From contig NC_089187.1 of NCBI RefSeq assembly GCF_947507565.1, positions 868,001-932,000 on the forward strand: 64,000 bases of DNA, read 5' to 3'. Numbering within the stretch: the stretch's first letter is position 1; each line of letters starts with the position of its first letter. Source of the stretch: Oscarella lobularis. Its lineage: Eukaryota; Porifera; Homoscleromorpha; Homosclerophorida; Oscarellidae. Under the pieces are notes generated by a model. That model searched no databases and was not told the origin of the DNA. It saw only the letters and a program-made list of their open reading frames with translations. Positions 46,206 through 56,983 of the stretch are shown here, piece by piece. The position numbers and the translations under genes are program-made.

Positions 46206-46452
46206 GTTTTAAGATGCAGACAGTTGGAGAGGTCGACGTACATATTTCTGTCCGGCGCCTCTCTGCGAATTCTCCAAGAAACATCGTACGGAAATAGCCG
46301 CTGATCGACGCCAGGACGTTGCGATGAGCGTGAAATCGGTGTCCGTCGACGACGACGACTTCGCAGAGATCTTTCGACTGTCGAAGCAACTGCAGGCCCG
46401 ACGCAAGAAGGGAGAGATGTTCTTCTGTAGCGAAAACCTCTGTTTCTGCCAT
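46206..46452 (-). pseudogene. BTB-domain fragment
   Basis: The first 65 or so codons of a Kelch gene (MAETEVFATEEHLSLLASGL to GEFAERR) are intact, then the sequence jumps to the DLSNCLHL part and ends at the ZSWIM-like relict. About 75 codons in between are missing. Closest to the K4/K6 type. Confidence 0.8.
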
Positions 46453-46544
46453 GTGCGAGCGCGAGAGAATTGAGCAACATGCACGTCACGCGGCTAGACA
46501 AACAAGCCGTTAATAGTCTTTTTCTTTCTCTTGGTCTGTGTTAC

Positions 46545-46730
46545 TGCATTAAATTCAAAACTAAATTTCTGCTAATAAATTTAGCTTCATAATGTCGCAA
46601 ATAGTATGGCATATAGTTTTCGTCCGATTTCCTCTTACACGTCGTTCTTTCCTTTGAGCTGTTGACGTCAATTACCGTCACATTTTCGTCGAATAAAAAC
46701 TAAAACTAACCAATTTAGTTTCTGCCATCG
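46545..46730 (-). pseudogene. Kelch 3-prime end fragment
   Basis: Reads like the last 55 codons of K5 in its unshifted frame (VTVIDVNSSKER ... YYLRHYEAKFISRN). Together with the BTB fragment next to it, it duplicates the K5-end/K4-start junction at 53360-53870. Confidence 0.72.
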
Positions 46731-47480
46731 CGAGACATCAATCCGAGCTCTGCGGGTGTTCCTAACAAGATTTTTTCTCGCTTGTGCACTTTTTAGCATT
46801 TTTTTCAATTTTCAAATTTAATTTTTGAAAATTGAGAAAACCTGCTAAAATGTGTGTAAACGGTCAGAAATCCTTGTTAGAAACTATGAAGAGCCTTAAT
46901 TGATGCTACCCGATCTACGAAAGTGGGTTAGAAGCTCAATAACCACGGTTGAAAGTACGATTTCTATGAAAAAGTCTATAATTTCAGCCACTTTTGCTTG
47001 TTTTATCTTAATTTGACCGTTGGTATCTTCAGAATATTCCACTTACGTGCGCTTGACGAAGGGAATCCAGTTTAGAAGAAAATAGGGTGTCCGACTTTAG
47101 ATACAGGTAGTGCTTCTTTTCAAACTCGATTTTCTCGGCGACCGTAGATCAGATCGGCGTACTCTAAACAGTATTAGATAGAGGAAAGATAGAGCGTTCG
47201 ATCGATATGCGGCGTTTGCTCTCAAAGTGTACGGTTGACGAGAAAATCGCGTTGTCCGGGAAATGATGATGTCCGTCCGAGATTAAATTACCCGAAAAAA
47301 AACAAACAAACCCTTCTTGCTCCTATGTGCGACACGATCGCTTCGCCGCTGCTGTGTGCCAGAGATGCTAATCACCTAAGCTTTGAAAAGAACTGACGCG
47401 CGGTCGGCTCTGTCAAGCAGGGAACGCGTGAAGCTGTCCGGCATTTGATGTTGTCCGACTATTGATACGGGACTCTACTA
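46731..47480. other. Intergenic stretch with a foldback repeat
   Basis: No exon seen. Contains a long imperfect inverted repeat at 46760-46883 and several TGTCCG motifs between 47085 and 47460 that may mark another decayed element. Confidence 0.5.
46760..46883. repeat. Foldback repeat, about 124 bp
   Basis: Arms CTAACAAG .. TTTTTAGCA .. TTTTCAATTTTCAAA are mirrored by TTTGAAAATTGAGAAAA .. TGCTAAAA .. CTTGTTAG around a short AT-rich loop. This is a MITE-like or foldback structure; no target duplication found. Confidence 0.72.
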
Positions 47481-47482
47481 CT

Positions 47483-47795
47483 CCGTCACGGTACTACTCC
47501 GTACAGGCAAGCAACATCTTTTTGCCAGAGGCTGCTACTTTCGTCGTCCATTTCTCCACCACAAGGCTCGCTTCAACGTTTGTTGAAGGAAACGGCAGAT
47601 CCTTCCCATTTCGAGCTCGCTCCTGACCAAATCGTCGCAATAAGATCTTTATTTTGATTGAAAAATAATTTTTTTGATTGATCGCTTTCATAATGGGCAT
47701 ATAGGGGGCATAATGCATAATAGAAGGGCTAATAGAAGATCGCTCTGAAACGAGCACGTGATCGAATCGCGCTTGCTCGATCTACTGTACAGTAG
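47483..47795 (-). pseudogene. Death-domain exon relict with GATC-rich tail
   Basis: Matches 16030-16300 and 19795-20075: the 3-prime end of a C-type death-domain exon (CCGTACAGGCAAGCAACA with TCGAGCTCGCTCCTG) plus the tail ending CTTGCTCGATCTACTGTA. It sits just 3-prime of K2, far from the other copies. Confidence 0.62.
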
Positions 47796-47832
47796 TACAT
47801 AAATGTTGGTTAGCAAAGAATTCAAAAAAGGA

Positions 47833-49590
47833 TTATGTACTACCTGGATACATCAAATTAAAAACAAAATTTCTGCTTATAAATTTAGCTCCATATTGCC
47901 GCAAAAACATCGGAATATATTTTTCGCCCGGCTTTCTCCACGTTATTTTGCTTGGGCTGTTGACATCAAATACCGCCACACTTCTGTCAAACAAAAGGTA
48001 ATATTTGTCGCGATCCCAAGCTCCCCCACCACAATCGAACAAACTGTACGGCAAATCAGAATGGGGTAAAAACTTTGACCACTGCTCACTTTTGCTTGAA
48101 AACGATGCACAAAACGAGCTGTGCCAATAAAATTTTATACTGTCGTTATTCGCAACTGTAAAAATCGGCGCCTCTCTTTTCGTAAGGTCGAAAGAAAACG
48201 GAGCAGGAGAATAATTTTGCCAGTGATCTCCAATGGGATCATATCTTATATAGCCAAAGTTGTCATACTCACGGTGAAATACGTATACATGATCAGAAAG
48301 GGCGGATACTGTCACGTCTTTGACGTAATGCCTTGGCTTTGGAGGTAACGAAAGAGGGGACCATTTGTTTTCCTCCGCGTTGTACGTCTCCGCAACCCAA
48401 TTGCTTTCGTATGGAGGTAGACTTATACCATAAAGGCGCCCAAGACAAGAAGTGACCTCGTTTCCAGGTCTTGGGTGGGACATGGGTGTGACGTCAGCCA
48501 CCCACCGATTCTGCTTTGAATCGTATCTTTCTACCGTATTCAACGGATAGTCCTCGCGATCCTCCTCACGAGAATATCCGATCTCGGGGTTAATCATTTT
48601 CCCGCCTACGGCATACAGAACGCCATCAACGGTCACAAGACCCGGACGAGATCTCGGCTCAACTAACGAAGGAAAAGAATCCCACACGTTTCGAGACGGG
48701 TCATAATACCTTGATTTATTTGATACATCACAGTGTGTTTCGTACCACTCAAAATCATATGTAGACACTTCTCCGCCGACAACGAGTAGAACGTCTTGAC
48801 ATCCAGTGCGAGATGAAGCCGTTCCTTCTTTCTTTTCCTCTTCCGTTATTTTTTCCGTGACCCACTCTCTCATTTGGAGTTCCATCAAGAGTGCTTCACA
48901 CTTTGCTAAATCGAGTAGAGGCAGACGAACCAAATTCAACAGAACCTTGGCGTGCTTTTGGCGTGATTCGTAATCGTGCTTGATCCATTTGGATATCACG
49001 CGCAACACCTCATCTTCATCCCTCACTCCCAATTCATCCAGAGCTACGATTCGACAGAGGTGTTTCACCGACAGTTCTAAGAACACGTCAGTGTCGGCCA
49101 CTTCAACAATATTGAAAGCTGCCGTACGCTCAGATACGCTCATCAATAGAGAGTCGCTGTATCGATCAGCAAACATCCCAAGATGCAGACAGTTGGAGAG
49201 GTCGACGTGACTCCCGAGCCATATGCTGCACTTCGTGACGACATCGTCAAACTGAAAGAGATGAGCACTCGCGTACAGTCGTTCGACGTCATCGACAGCG
49301 CATTGGGCCTTTATAATTCCCGTGTAAGCGTAGTCGATCAATGTCTTCACAGACGCGGCGTCGACGTCGTGAAGCGTTATTTCGGTCTGGCGTCTCTCTG
49401 CGAATTCTCCAAGAAACATCGTACGGAAATAGCCGCTGATCGATGCCAGGACGTTGCGATGAGCGTGAAATCGGTGTCTGTCGACGACGACGACGACGTC
49501 GCAGAGATCGTTCGTCTGTCGAAGCGATTGGAGACCCGATGCAAGATTCGACGGATGTTGTTCCGTAAAGAAAAACGCTGTTTCTGCCAT
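47833..49590 (-). CDS. BTB-BACK-Kelch protein K2
   Basis: A single-exon reading of about 585 residues from the ATG at 49590 (MAETAFFFTEQH). BTB (LCDVVVVVDRHRFHAHRNVL; note DRH where others have DGH), BACK (LDELGVRDEDEVLRVISKWI) and Kelch repeats (YYDPSRNVWDSFPSLVEPRS, YAVGGKMINPEIGYS, ERYDSKQNRWVADVTPM) follow as in K1. A two-codon insertion lies in YAYTGIIKAQ, and the C-terminus runs five residues past the usual end because the stop is shifted. Presumed CUL3 substrate adaptor; Kelch loops differ from K1, so the target may differ. Intact. A tandem duplicate of K1 about 4.8 kb away. Confidence 0.88.
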   Translation of the reverse strand: MAETAFFFTEQHPSNLASGLQSLRQTNDLCDVVVVVDRHRFHAHRNVLASISGYFRTMFLGEFAERRQTEITLHDVDAASVKTLIDYAYTGIIKAQCAVDDVERLYASAHLFQFDDVVTKCSIWLGSHVDLSNCLHLGMFADRYSDSLLMSVSERTAAFNIVEVADTDVFLELSVKHLCRIVALDELGVRDEDEVLRVISKWIKHDYESRQKHAKVLLNLVRLPLLDLAKCEALLMELQMREWVTEKITEEEKKEGTASSRTGCQDVLLVVGGEVSTYDFEWYETHCDVSNKSRYYDPSRNVWDSFPSLVEPRSRPGLVTVDGVLYAVGGKMINPEIGYSREEDREDYPLNTVERYDSKQNRWVADVTPMSHPRPGNEVTSCLGRLYGISLPPYESNWVAETYNAEENKWSPLSLPPKPRHYVKDVTVSALSDHVYVFHREYDNFGYIRYDPIGDHWQNYSPAPFSFDLTKREAPIFTVANNDSIKFYWHSSFCASFSSKSEQWSKFLPHSDLPYSLFDCGGGAWDRDKYYLLFDRSVAVFDVNSPSKITWRKPGEKYIPMFLRQYGAKFISRNFVFNLMYPGST

Positions 49591-49785
49591 GTACGAGAGC
49601 GAGAAATTCGACGTCACGTGGCGAGGATTGTGCCGAACCCGGATATGGCTTCTTCTGCGGATGAATTCATTATCATGACTCTACACAGTGGCGTAGGAAA
49701 ATATTTCGGAGTGGCCTGACAAAAACATAGTCTGCAGACTGCAGCAGATCAAATTAAGAGCAAGAACATTTACAAGGGTAATGTA

Positions 49786-51512
49786 CTACATCAAATTCAA
49801 AGCAAACTTTCTGCTTACAAACTTAGCTCCATATTTCCGCAAACCTTGCGGAAAGTATTTATTGCCCAGCTCTCTTTCCCTTATTTTGCTTGGGCTGTCA
49901 ACATCAATTACCGTCACACATCCGTCAGATAAAATGTAAAAATTGTCGCGATCAGCAGCTCCCCCCGAGCAATTGCACCAACTGTACTGCAAATTAGAAG
50001 GGGGTGAAAACCTTGACCACTGCTCGCCATTGCTTGCGAACGATGCACAAAATGAGAAGTTCCAATAAAAGTTAATACTTTCGTTGTTCGCAACTGTATA
50101 CCTTGGTGGCGCTCCCCTGAAAGAAAAAGGAGCTTCAGAATAACTTTGCCAGCGATCTTCAATAGGATTGTATCTGATATATCCGAAACTGTTACCTTCA
50201 CCGTAAAACACGTATACATGATCAGAAAGAGCGGCTACTGTCACGTCTTCCACGATCTGGTCTGGAGGTGACGAAAAAGGAAACCATTTGTTTTCCTCTG
50301 AGTCGTACGCCTCCACAACCCATTTGTATTCCTCTAGATTCGGACTTATCCCCAAAATGCGGCCAAGACAAGAGGTGACCTCGTTTCCGGGTCTTGGGTA
50401 GGACATGGGAGCGACGTCAGCCACCCATCGATTATGTTTCGAATCGTATCTTTCTACCGCATTCAAAAAATAGGCGTAATCCTCACGATTCTCATATTCG
50501 TGGTAGATGATATTTGGGTCTATCATTTCCCCGCCTACTGCATACAGAACGTCACCAACGGTCACAAGACCAGGACGAGATCTCGGCTCAACTAACGAGG
50601 GAAACGAATCCCACACGTCTTGAGATGGATCGTAGTACCTTGATTCAATTGATACACTATAGTGGCGTCCTTCATTCTCATCAACGTATTCAGAAACTTC
50701 ACCGCCGACAACAAGTAAAACGCCTTGGCATCCAGTGCGAGGCAATGCCGCTTCTTCTCCTTCTTTCTTTTCCTCTCCCGTTATTTTTTCCGTGACCCAC
50801 TCTCTCATTTGGAGTTCCATCAAGAGTGCTTCACACTTTGCTAAATCGAGTAGAGGCAGACGAACCAAATTCAACAGAACCTTGGCGTGCTTTTGGCGTG
50901 ATTCGTAATCGTGCTTGATCCATTTGGATATCACGCGCAACACCTCCACTTCATCCCTCACTCCTAATTCATCCAAAGCTACGATTCGACACAAAGATGA
51001 TCCGCCGACAGTGCTAAGAACTCCTCAGTGTCGGCTACTTCGACAATATTGACGGCTGCCGTGCGATCGGATACGCTCATCAATAGAGAGTCGCTGTATC
51101 GATCAGCCAATTAACACCCCGAGGTGCAGACAGCTAGTAGGAGAGGTCAGCCTGCATCCTGAGCCACCTGCTGCACTTCGTAATTGAAGCAAATGGGCGC
51201 TCGCGCACAATTGTTCGACGTCGTCGACCGCGCATATTGGGCCTCTCCCGTGTATGCGTAGTCTATAGTTCATCAATGTCGTCAACGACAGGGCGTCGAC
51301 GTCGTGAAGCGTTATTTCGGTCTGGCTTCTCTCTGCGGAAACATCGTACGGAAATAGCCGCTGATCGATGCGAGGACGTTGCGATGAGCGTGAAATCGGT
51401 GTCCGTACGACGACGACGACGTCGCAGAGATCGTTTGTCTGTCGAAGCGATTGGAGACCCGACGCAAGAATCGAAGGATGTCGTTCCGTAAAGAAAACGC
51501 CGTTTCTGCCAT
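49786..51512 (-). pseudogene. BTB-BACK-Kelch gene K3, broken
   Basis: BACK to Kelch is open from 50994 to 49786 (LDELGVRDEVEVLRVISKWI; ERYDSKHNRWVADVAPM). Upstream, the BTB part (51512 to about 51000) is recognisable (GHRFHAHRNVLASISGYF) but frameshifted several times: bases are missing in the valine run and after SGYFRTMF, and a two-base TG insertion in the BACK at 50993 breaks HLCRIV. A separate Kelch-only product is conceivable but no promoter is evident. Confidence 0.8.
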
Positions 51513-51843
51513 GTACGAGGGTGTACGAGTGCGAGAAATTCTACGTCACGTGGCGAGCATTTTGCCGAACCCGGATATAGCTTCTTATGAGGACATGACT
51601 CTGCTAAGATGCTTATAGATATTTTAAACGGAACAACCAATTCATCGCGAGTGGAATAAGTTCCTTTCTAGAGCCACGTTTTTGAAAATCTATGACGTAA
51701 TCTATGACCTCCCAAAAGCAAATGATAGACAGGATATCCAGCCTAACCATAGATGTGGCCTAACAAAAGCAATTAGTCTGAAGACTGCAGCATTTATTAT
51801 TGGAAAGAACATTTAAATACACATACATAACAAGGGTCATTTA

Positions 51844-53577
51844 CTACATCAAATTCAAAGCAAACTTTCTGCTTATAAACTTAGCTCCATATCGCTCCAA
51901 ACCTTCCGGGATGTATTTTTTGTCTGGCTTTCTTTCCCTTATTTTGCTTGGGCTGTCAACATCAATTACCGTCACACAACTGTCAGATAAAATGTAAAAA
52001 TTGTCGCGATCAGCTGCTCCCCCTTCGCAATCGTACCAACTATACTGCAAATTAGAAGGGGGTGAAAACCTTGACCAGTGCTCGCTATTGCTTGCGAAGG
52101 ATGCACAAAATGAGTAGCGCGGGTAAAAGTTTATACTGTCGTTGTTCGCAACTGAAAACCTTGGTCGCGCTCCCCTGAAAGAAAACGGAGCTTCAGAATA
52201 ACTTTGCCAGCGATCATCAATAGGATTGTATCTGATATATCCAAAACTGTCACCTTCACCGTAAAACACGTATACATGATCAGACAGTGCGGCTACTGTC
52301 ACGTCAGACTTGCAAAGATTGCGAGGTGACGAAAAAGGAAACCATCTGTTTTCCTCTGAGTCGTACGCCTCCACAAACCATTCGTTTCCTTCTGGATTCG
52401 GACTTATCGCAAAAATGCGCCCAAGACAAGAAGTGACTTCGTTTCCGGGTCTTGGGTAGGACATGGGCGCGACGTCGGCCACCCATCGATTATGTTTCGA
52501 ATCGTATCTTTCTACCGTATTCAAAAAACAGGCGTAATCTTCACGATTCTCAGTTTCGTGGTGGAAGATATTTGGGTTAATCATTTCCCCGCCTACTGCA
52601 TACAGAACGTCACCAACGGTCACAAGACCAGGACGAGATCTCGGCTCAACTAACGACGGAAACGAATCCCACACGTTTTGAGACGGATCGTAATACCTTG
52701 ATTCATTTGATACACTATAGTGGTATCCTTTTCTCTCACGATCTTTTTCAGACGTTTCGCCGCCCACAACAAGTAAAACGCCTTGGCATCCAGTGCGAGG
52801 CAATGTCGCTCCTTCTCCTTCTTTCTCTTCATCTTCCGCTACTCTTTCCGTAACTAGTTCTCCCATTTGGAGCTCCTTCAAGAGTGTTTCAAACCTTGCT
52901 AAATCGAGTAGAGGCAGACGAACCAAATTTAACAGATCCTTGGCGTGCTTTCGGCGCGATTCGTACTCGTGCTTGATCCATTTAGATATCACGCGCAACA
53001 CCTCCAATTCATCCCTCACTCCTAATTCATCCAAAGCTACGATTCGACAAAGATGATCCGCCGACAGCGCTAAGAACTCCTCAGTGTCGGCCAGCTCGAC
53101 AATACTGACGGCTGCCATGCGATCTGATACGCTCATCAAAAGAGAGTCGCTGCATCGATGAGCAAACATCCCAAGGTGCAGACAGTTGGAGACGTCCGCC
53201 CGCATCCTGAGCACCTTGCTGCACTTCGTGACCACGTCGTCAAACTGAAGGAGATGAGCGCTCGCGTACAGGCGTATGATGTCGTCTATCTCGCATTGGG
53301 CCTCTCCCGTGTAAGCGTAGTCGATCAATGTCTTCACCGACGCGGCGTCGACGTCGTTAAGCGTTATTTCGGTCTGGCGTCTCTCTGCGAATTCTCCAAG
53401 AAACATCGTACGAAAATAGCCGCTGATCGACGCCAGGACGTTGCGATGAGCGTGAAATCGGTGTCCGTCGACGACGACGACGACGTCGCAGAGATCTTTC
53501 GACTGTCGAAGCAATTGGAGGCCCGACGCAAGAAGGGAGAGATGTTCTTCTGTAGCGAAAACCGCTGTTTCTGCCAT
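51844..53577 (-). CDS. BTB-BACK-Kelch protein K4
   Basis: A single-exon reading of 577 residues from the ATG at 53577 (MAETAVFATEEHLSLLASGL). BTB at about 15-125 (DGHRFHAHRNVLASISGYFR), BACK at about 130-230 (ISKWIKHEYESRRKHAKDLL) and Kelch repeats from about 255 (LLVVGGETSEKDRERKGY, YYDPSQNVWDSFPSL, YAVGGEMINPNIF, YGEGDSFGYIRYNPIDDRW). The frame is intact. It belongs to a second subtype with K3 and K6, marked by ATEEH near the N-terminus (K4, K6) and FRGA in the last repeats. The expected role is CUL3 substrate recruitment. Confidence 0.88.
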   Translation of the reverse strand: MAETAVFATEEHLSLLASGLQLLRQSKDLCDVVVVVDGHRFHAHRNVLASISGYFRTMFLGEFAERRQTEITLNDVDAASVKTLIDYAYTGEAQCEIDDIIRLYASAHLLQFDDVVTKCSKVLRMRADVSNCLHLGMFAHRCSDSLLMSVSDRMAAVSIVELADTEEFLALSADHLCRIVALDELGVRDELEVLRVISKWIKHEYESRRKHAKDLLNLVRLPLLDLARFETLLKELQMGELVTERVAEDEEKEGEGATLPRTGCQGVLLVVGGETSEKDRERKGYHYSVSNESRYYDPSQNVWDSFPSLVEPRSRPGLVTVGDVLYAVGGEMINPNIFHHETENREDYACFLNTVERYDSKHNRWVADVAPMSYPRPGNEVTSCLGRIFAISPNPEGNEWFVEAYDSEENRWFPFSSPRNLCKSDVTVAALSDHVYVFYGEGDSFGYIRYNPIDDRWQSYSEAPFSFRGARPRFSVANNDSINFYPRYSFCASFASNSEHWSRFSPPSNLQYSWYDCEGGAADRDNFYILSDSCVTVIDVDSPSKIRERKPDKKYIPEGLERYGAKFISRKFALNLM

Positions 53578-53704
53578 GTGCGAGCGCGAGAATTGAAAAA
53601 CAGGCTAGACAAACCCGGATCATAGATATCCCGGTTAGAGCGCACGCGCTGGTTGTCTAGTGCAGACCGTTTATAGTCTTTTTCTTGCTCTTGGTCTGTG
53701 TTAC

Positions 53705-56015
53705 TACATTAAATTCAAAACTAAATTTCTGCTAATAAATTCAGCTTCATAATGTCGCAAATAGTAAGGCAAATAGTTTTCGTCCGACTTCCTCTTACAC
53801 GTCGATCTTTCCTTTGAGCTGTTGACGTCAATAACCGTCACCTTTTCGTCAAATAAAAGTAAAACTTGTTGGAATCACCAGCTCCCCCGCCACAATGATA
53901 ACACAAATCAGAAGCAATATCAGACCTGAGCGAAAACCTTGACCACAGCTCGTTTTTGCTTGAAAATGATACAGACGATGAGCCGCTCGAAAAGAAGTAT
54001 ATACTGCCATTAATTGTCACTGTGAAATTCGGCTCCGTTTCAGACGTACGGCGGAATGAAAACGGAGCAGGAGAAAAACTCTGCCAGCGATCTTCAATAG
54101 GATCATATTTCATATACCTGAAATTGTTACGTTTGCGGTAAAATACGTAAACCTGGTCAGAAAGAGCGGCTACTATCACGTCTTCCAAGCGATAGCTTGG
54201 CTTCGAAGGTGACGAGATAGGAAACCATTTGTTTTCCGCTGGGTTGTACGCCTCCGCAAACCAATTGTTTGCTTTTGGATGCCAACTTGGCCCAATCCAC
54301 TCTAAACTTATTCCAAAAATGCGCCCACAACAGGAAGTGACTTCGTTTCCGGGTCCTGGATAAGACATGGGTTCAACGTCAGCCACCCATCGGTGCTGTT
54401 TCGAATTGTATCTTTCTACCGTCTCTAACGGAAAGGCATGCTCTTCGCGATCGTCATCTTCACTAAACCAGATCTCTGGGTTAACCATTTCACCACCTAC
54501 GGCATACTGAACGTTGTTAAGGGTCACAAGACCAGGACAAGATCTAGGCTCAATTAACGAGGGAAATGAATTCCACACGTCCTGAAACGGATCACAGTAC
54601 CTTGCTTCATTTGATACATTACAGTAGTGTCCTCCTCCTTGGTCATAGGCTTTTCTAAAAATGTCACCGCCAACAACGAGTAGAACGTCTTGGCATCCAG
54701 TGCGAGGCAAAACCGTTCCTTCTTTCTTTGCATCTTCTGTTACTTTCTCCACAACTAACTCTCCTATTTGAAGCTCCATAAAAAGCGTTTTACACTTTTC
54801 CAAATCGATGAGAGCAAACCGGACCAAGTTTAATAGATCCTTGGCGTGCTTTTTGCGCGATTCGCAATCGTGCTTGATCCATTTGGATATCACGTGCAAC
54901 ACAGCCTCTTCATCCCTCACTCCTAACTCATCCAGAGACACAATTCGACGGAGGTGCTCCGCCGACAGTGCTAAGTACTCGTCGGTGTCAGCCACATCAA
55001 CGATACATAGCTGCCAACTCTCCCGCTTTAGCGGGAGAACTCCCGCTTTTGAGGCAAAAATTGGCCTCCCGCCCGCTTTCCAAAAAAAGCAGTTTTTCTC
55101 CCGCTTTGGGGACTTCCCTAGATTTGGTTCATTCGCGAAATATTCGGTTATCCAGTGATGTAGTAAGCACTTTAAAGTAGCAAAAATCAACCTCAAAAAT
55201 GCATTATGAGGGCGTGGTCTCAAAATTTTTTTTGCGCGCGCATAGCGCGCGCAGCATTCCCTCTCTAAAATATCTTCCTATGGCACTGAAAGCGTACCGT
55301 GACTCCTATATGAGTAGTACTGCAGGAAATACCGGAGAGGAGCAGACTGCGGAGCGTCGAGACTCACACGCAGAGACAATCTTTAGCTTTCATTTCTATA
55401 ACTTAGGCGGATCATTAGATGTAATATTTAATTTAATGTTTTAAAAGCTTGGACTGGTCACACCAGAAATTTTTTTCGGGGCGTGGCACTCAAAAATCTC
55501 CCGCTTTAGCTTGTTCAAAGGTTGGCAGGTATGACGATATTGACAGCAGCAATGCGATCAGACACTCTCATCAAGACAGAGTCACTGCATCGATCAGTAA
55601 ACATCCCAAGGTGCAGACAGTTGGAGAGGTCGACGTGACTCCTGAGCCATATGCTGCACTCCGTAATAACGGCGTCAAACTGAAGGAGATGAGCGCACGC
55701 GTACAGTCGTTCGATGTCGTCGACCGCACATTGGGCCTTTCCCGTGTAAGCGTAGTCGATCAATGTCGTCACTGACGCGGCGTCGACGTCGTGAAGCGTT
55801 ATTTCGGTCTGGCGTCTCTCTGCGAATTCTCCAAGAAACATCGTACGGAAATAGCCGCTGATCGATGCCAGGACGTTGCGATGAGCGTGAAATCGGTGTC
55901 CGTCGACGACGACGACGACGGCGTCGCAGAGATCTTTCGACTGTCGAAGCGATTGGAGACCCGACGCAAGATTCGACGGATGTTGTTCCGTAAAGAAAAA
56001 CGCTGTTTCTGCCAT
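53705..56015 (-). pseudogene. BTB-BACK-Kelch gene K5, split by an insertion and frameshifted
   Basis: BTB and the first part of BACK lie at 56015-55540 (MAETAFFFTEQHPSNLASGL; IDYAYTGKAQCAVDDIERLY), and the rest of BACK and the Kelch repeats at 54999-53838 (EHLRRIVSLDELGVRDEEAV; ERYNSKQHRWVADVEPM). Between them is a 528-base element. Near the 3-prime end, one base is missing around 53853-53860 (FYFYLTKR then stop; the other frame continues VTVIDVNSS to 53705). The Kelch part is the most diverged of the cluster, so K5 had been separate for long before it was broken. Confidence 0.82.
55006..55533. mobile_element. Non-autonomous DNA element, 528 bp, CATA..TATG ends
   Basis: Starts CATAGCTGCCAAC and ends GTTGGCAGGTATG (inverted repeat with one mismatch), with CTCCCGCTTTAGC motifs near both ends and an internal GCGCGCGCATAGCGCGCGC run. 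A 6-base direct repeat ACGATA flanks it (55000-55005; 55534-55539). No transposase. It cuts the BACK domain of K5. Confidence 0.85.
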
Positions 56016-56838
56016 GTAGGTGCGCGAGAAATTCGACGTCACGTGGCGAGGATGGTGCCGAACCCGGATAGACTATGGCTTCTTCTGCCGATGAATTAAC
56101 ATCACTCTGCTATACAGTGGCGTACGAAAATAATTCGGAGTGACCTAACTAACCTGACAAAAACAAATAGTCTGCAGACTGCAGCAAATCAAATTAGATG
56201 CAAGAACATATAACAAGGGTCATGTACTACATCAAATTCAAAGCAAACTTTCTGCTTATAAACTTAGCTCCATACTGCCGCAAACCATTCGGAATGTATT
56301 TTTCGCCCGGCTTTCTTTCCCGTATTTTGCTTGGGCTGTCAACATCAATTACCGTCACACATCTGTCAGATAAAATGTAAAAATTGTCGCGATCAGCAGC
56401 TCCCCCTTCGCAATCGTACCAGCTGTACAGCAAATTAAAACGGGGTGAAAACTTTGACCACTGCTCGCTATTGCTTGCGAACAATGCACAACATGAGTAG
56501 CGCCAATAGCGCCAATAAAAGTATATACTGCCGTCGTTCGCAACTGTAAAACTTGGTGCTCCCCTGAAAGAAAACGGAGCTTCAGAATAACTTTGCCAGC
56601 GATCTTTAATAGGATTGTATCTGATATATCCGAAGCTGTCACCTGTACTGTAAAACACGTATACATGATCGGAAAGAGCGGCTACTGTCACGTCTTCCAC
56701 ACAATGGTTTGGAGGTGACGAAAAAGGAAACCATCTGTTTTCTTCTGAGTCGTACACCTCTACAAACCATTCGTTTTCCTCTAGATTCGGACTTATCTCA
56801 AAGATGCGCCCAAGACAGGAGGTAACCTCGTTTCCATG

Positions 56839-56949
56839 TGTAGTAAGGTCTAATCCGGGCTAACGGGAGGGAGGATAGATAATGGGTAGTTGGAGAGATA
56901 ATAAAACAGTCTAGTCTGAAGTCTGGGGTAAGCACAACGCTTCACTACA
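56839..56949 (+). repeat. 5-prime LTR
   Basis: Starts TGTAGTAAGGTCTAATCC and ends CGCTTCACTACA; includes AATAAAA at about 56898-56904, a possible polyadenylation signal. Confidence 0.93.
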
Positions 56950-56983
56950 CTGGTGACAGGAGTCCTCATCTCGACGCCGTCCG

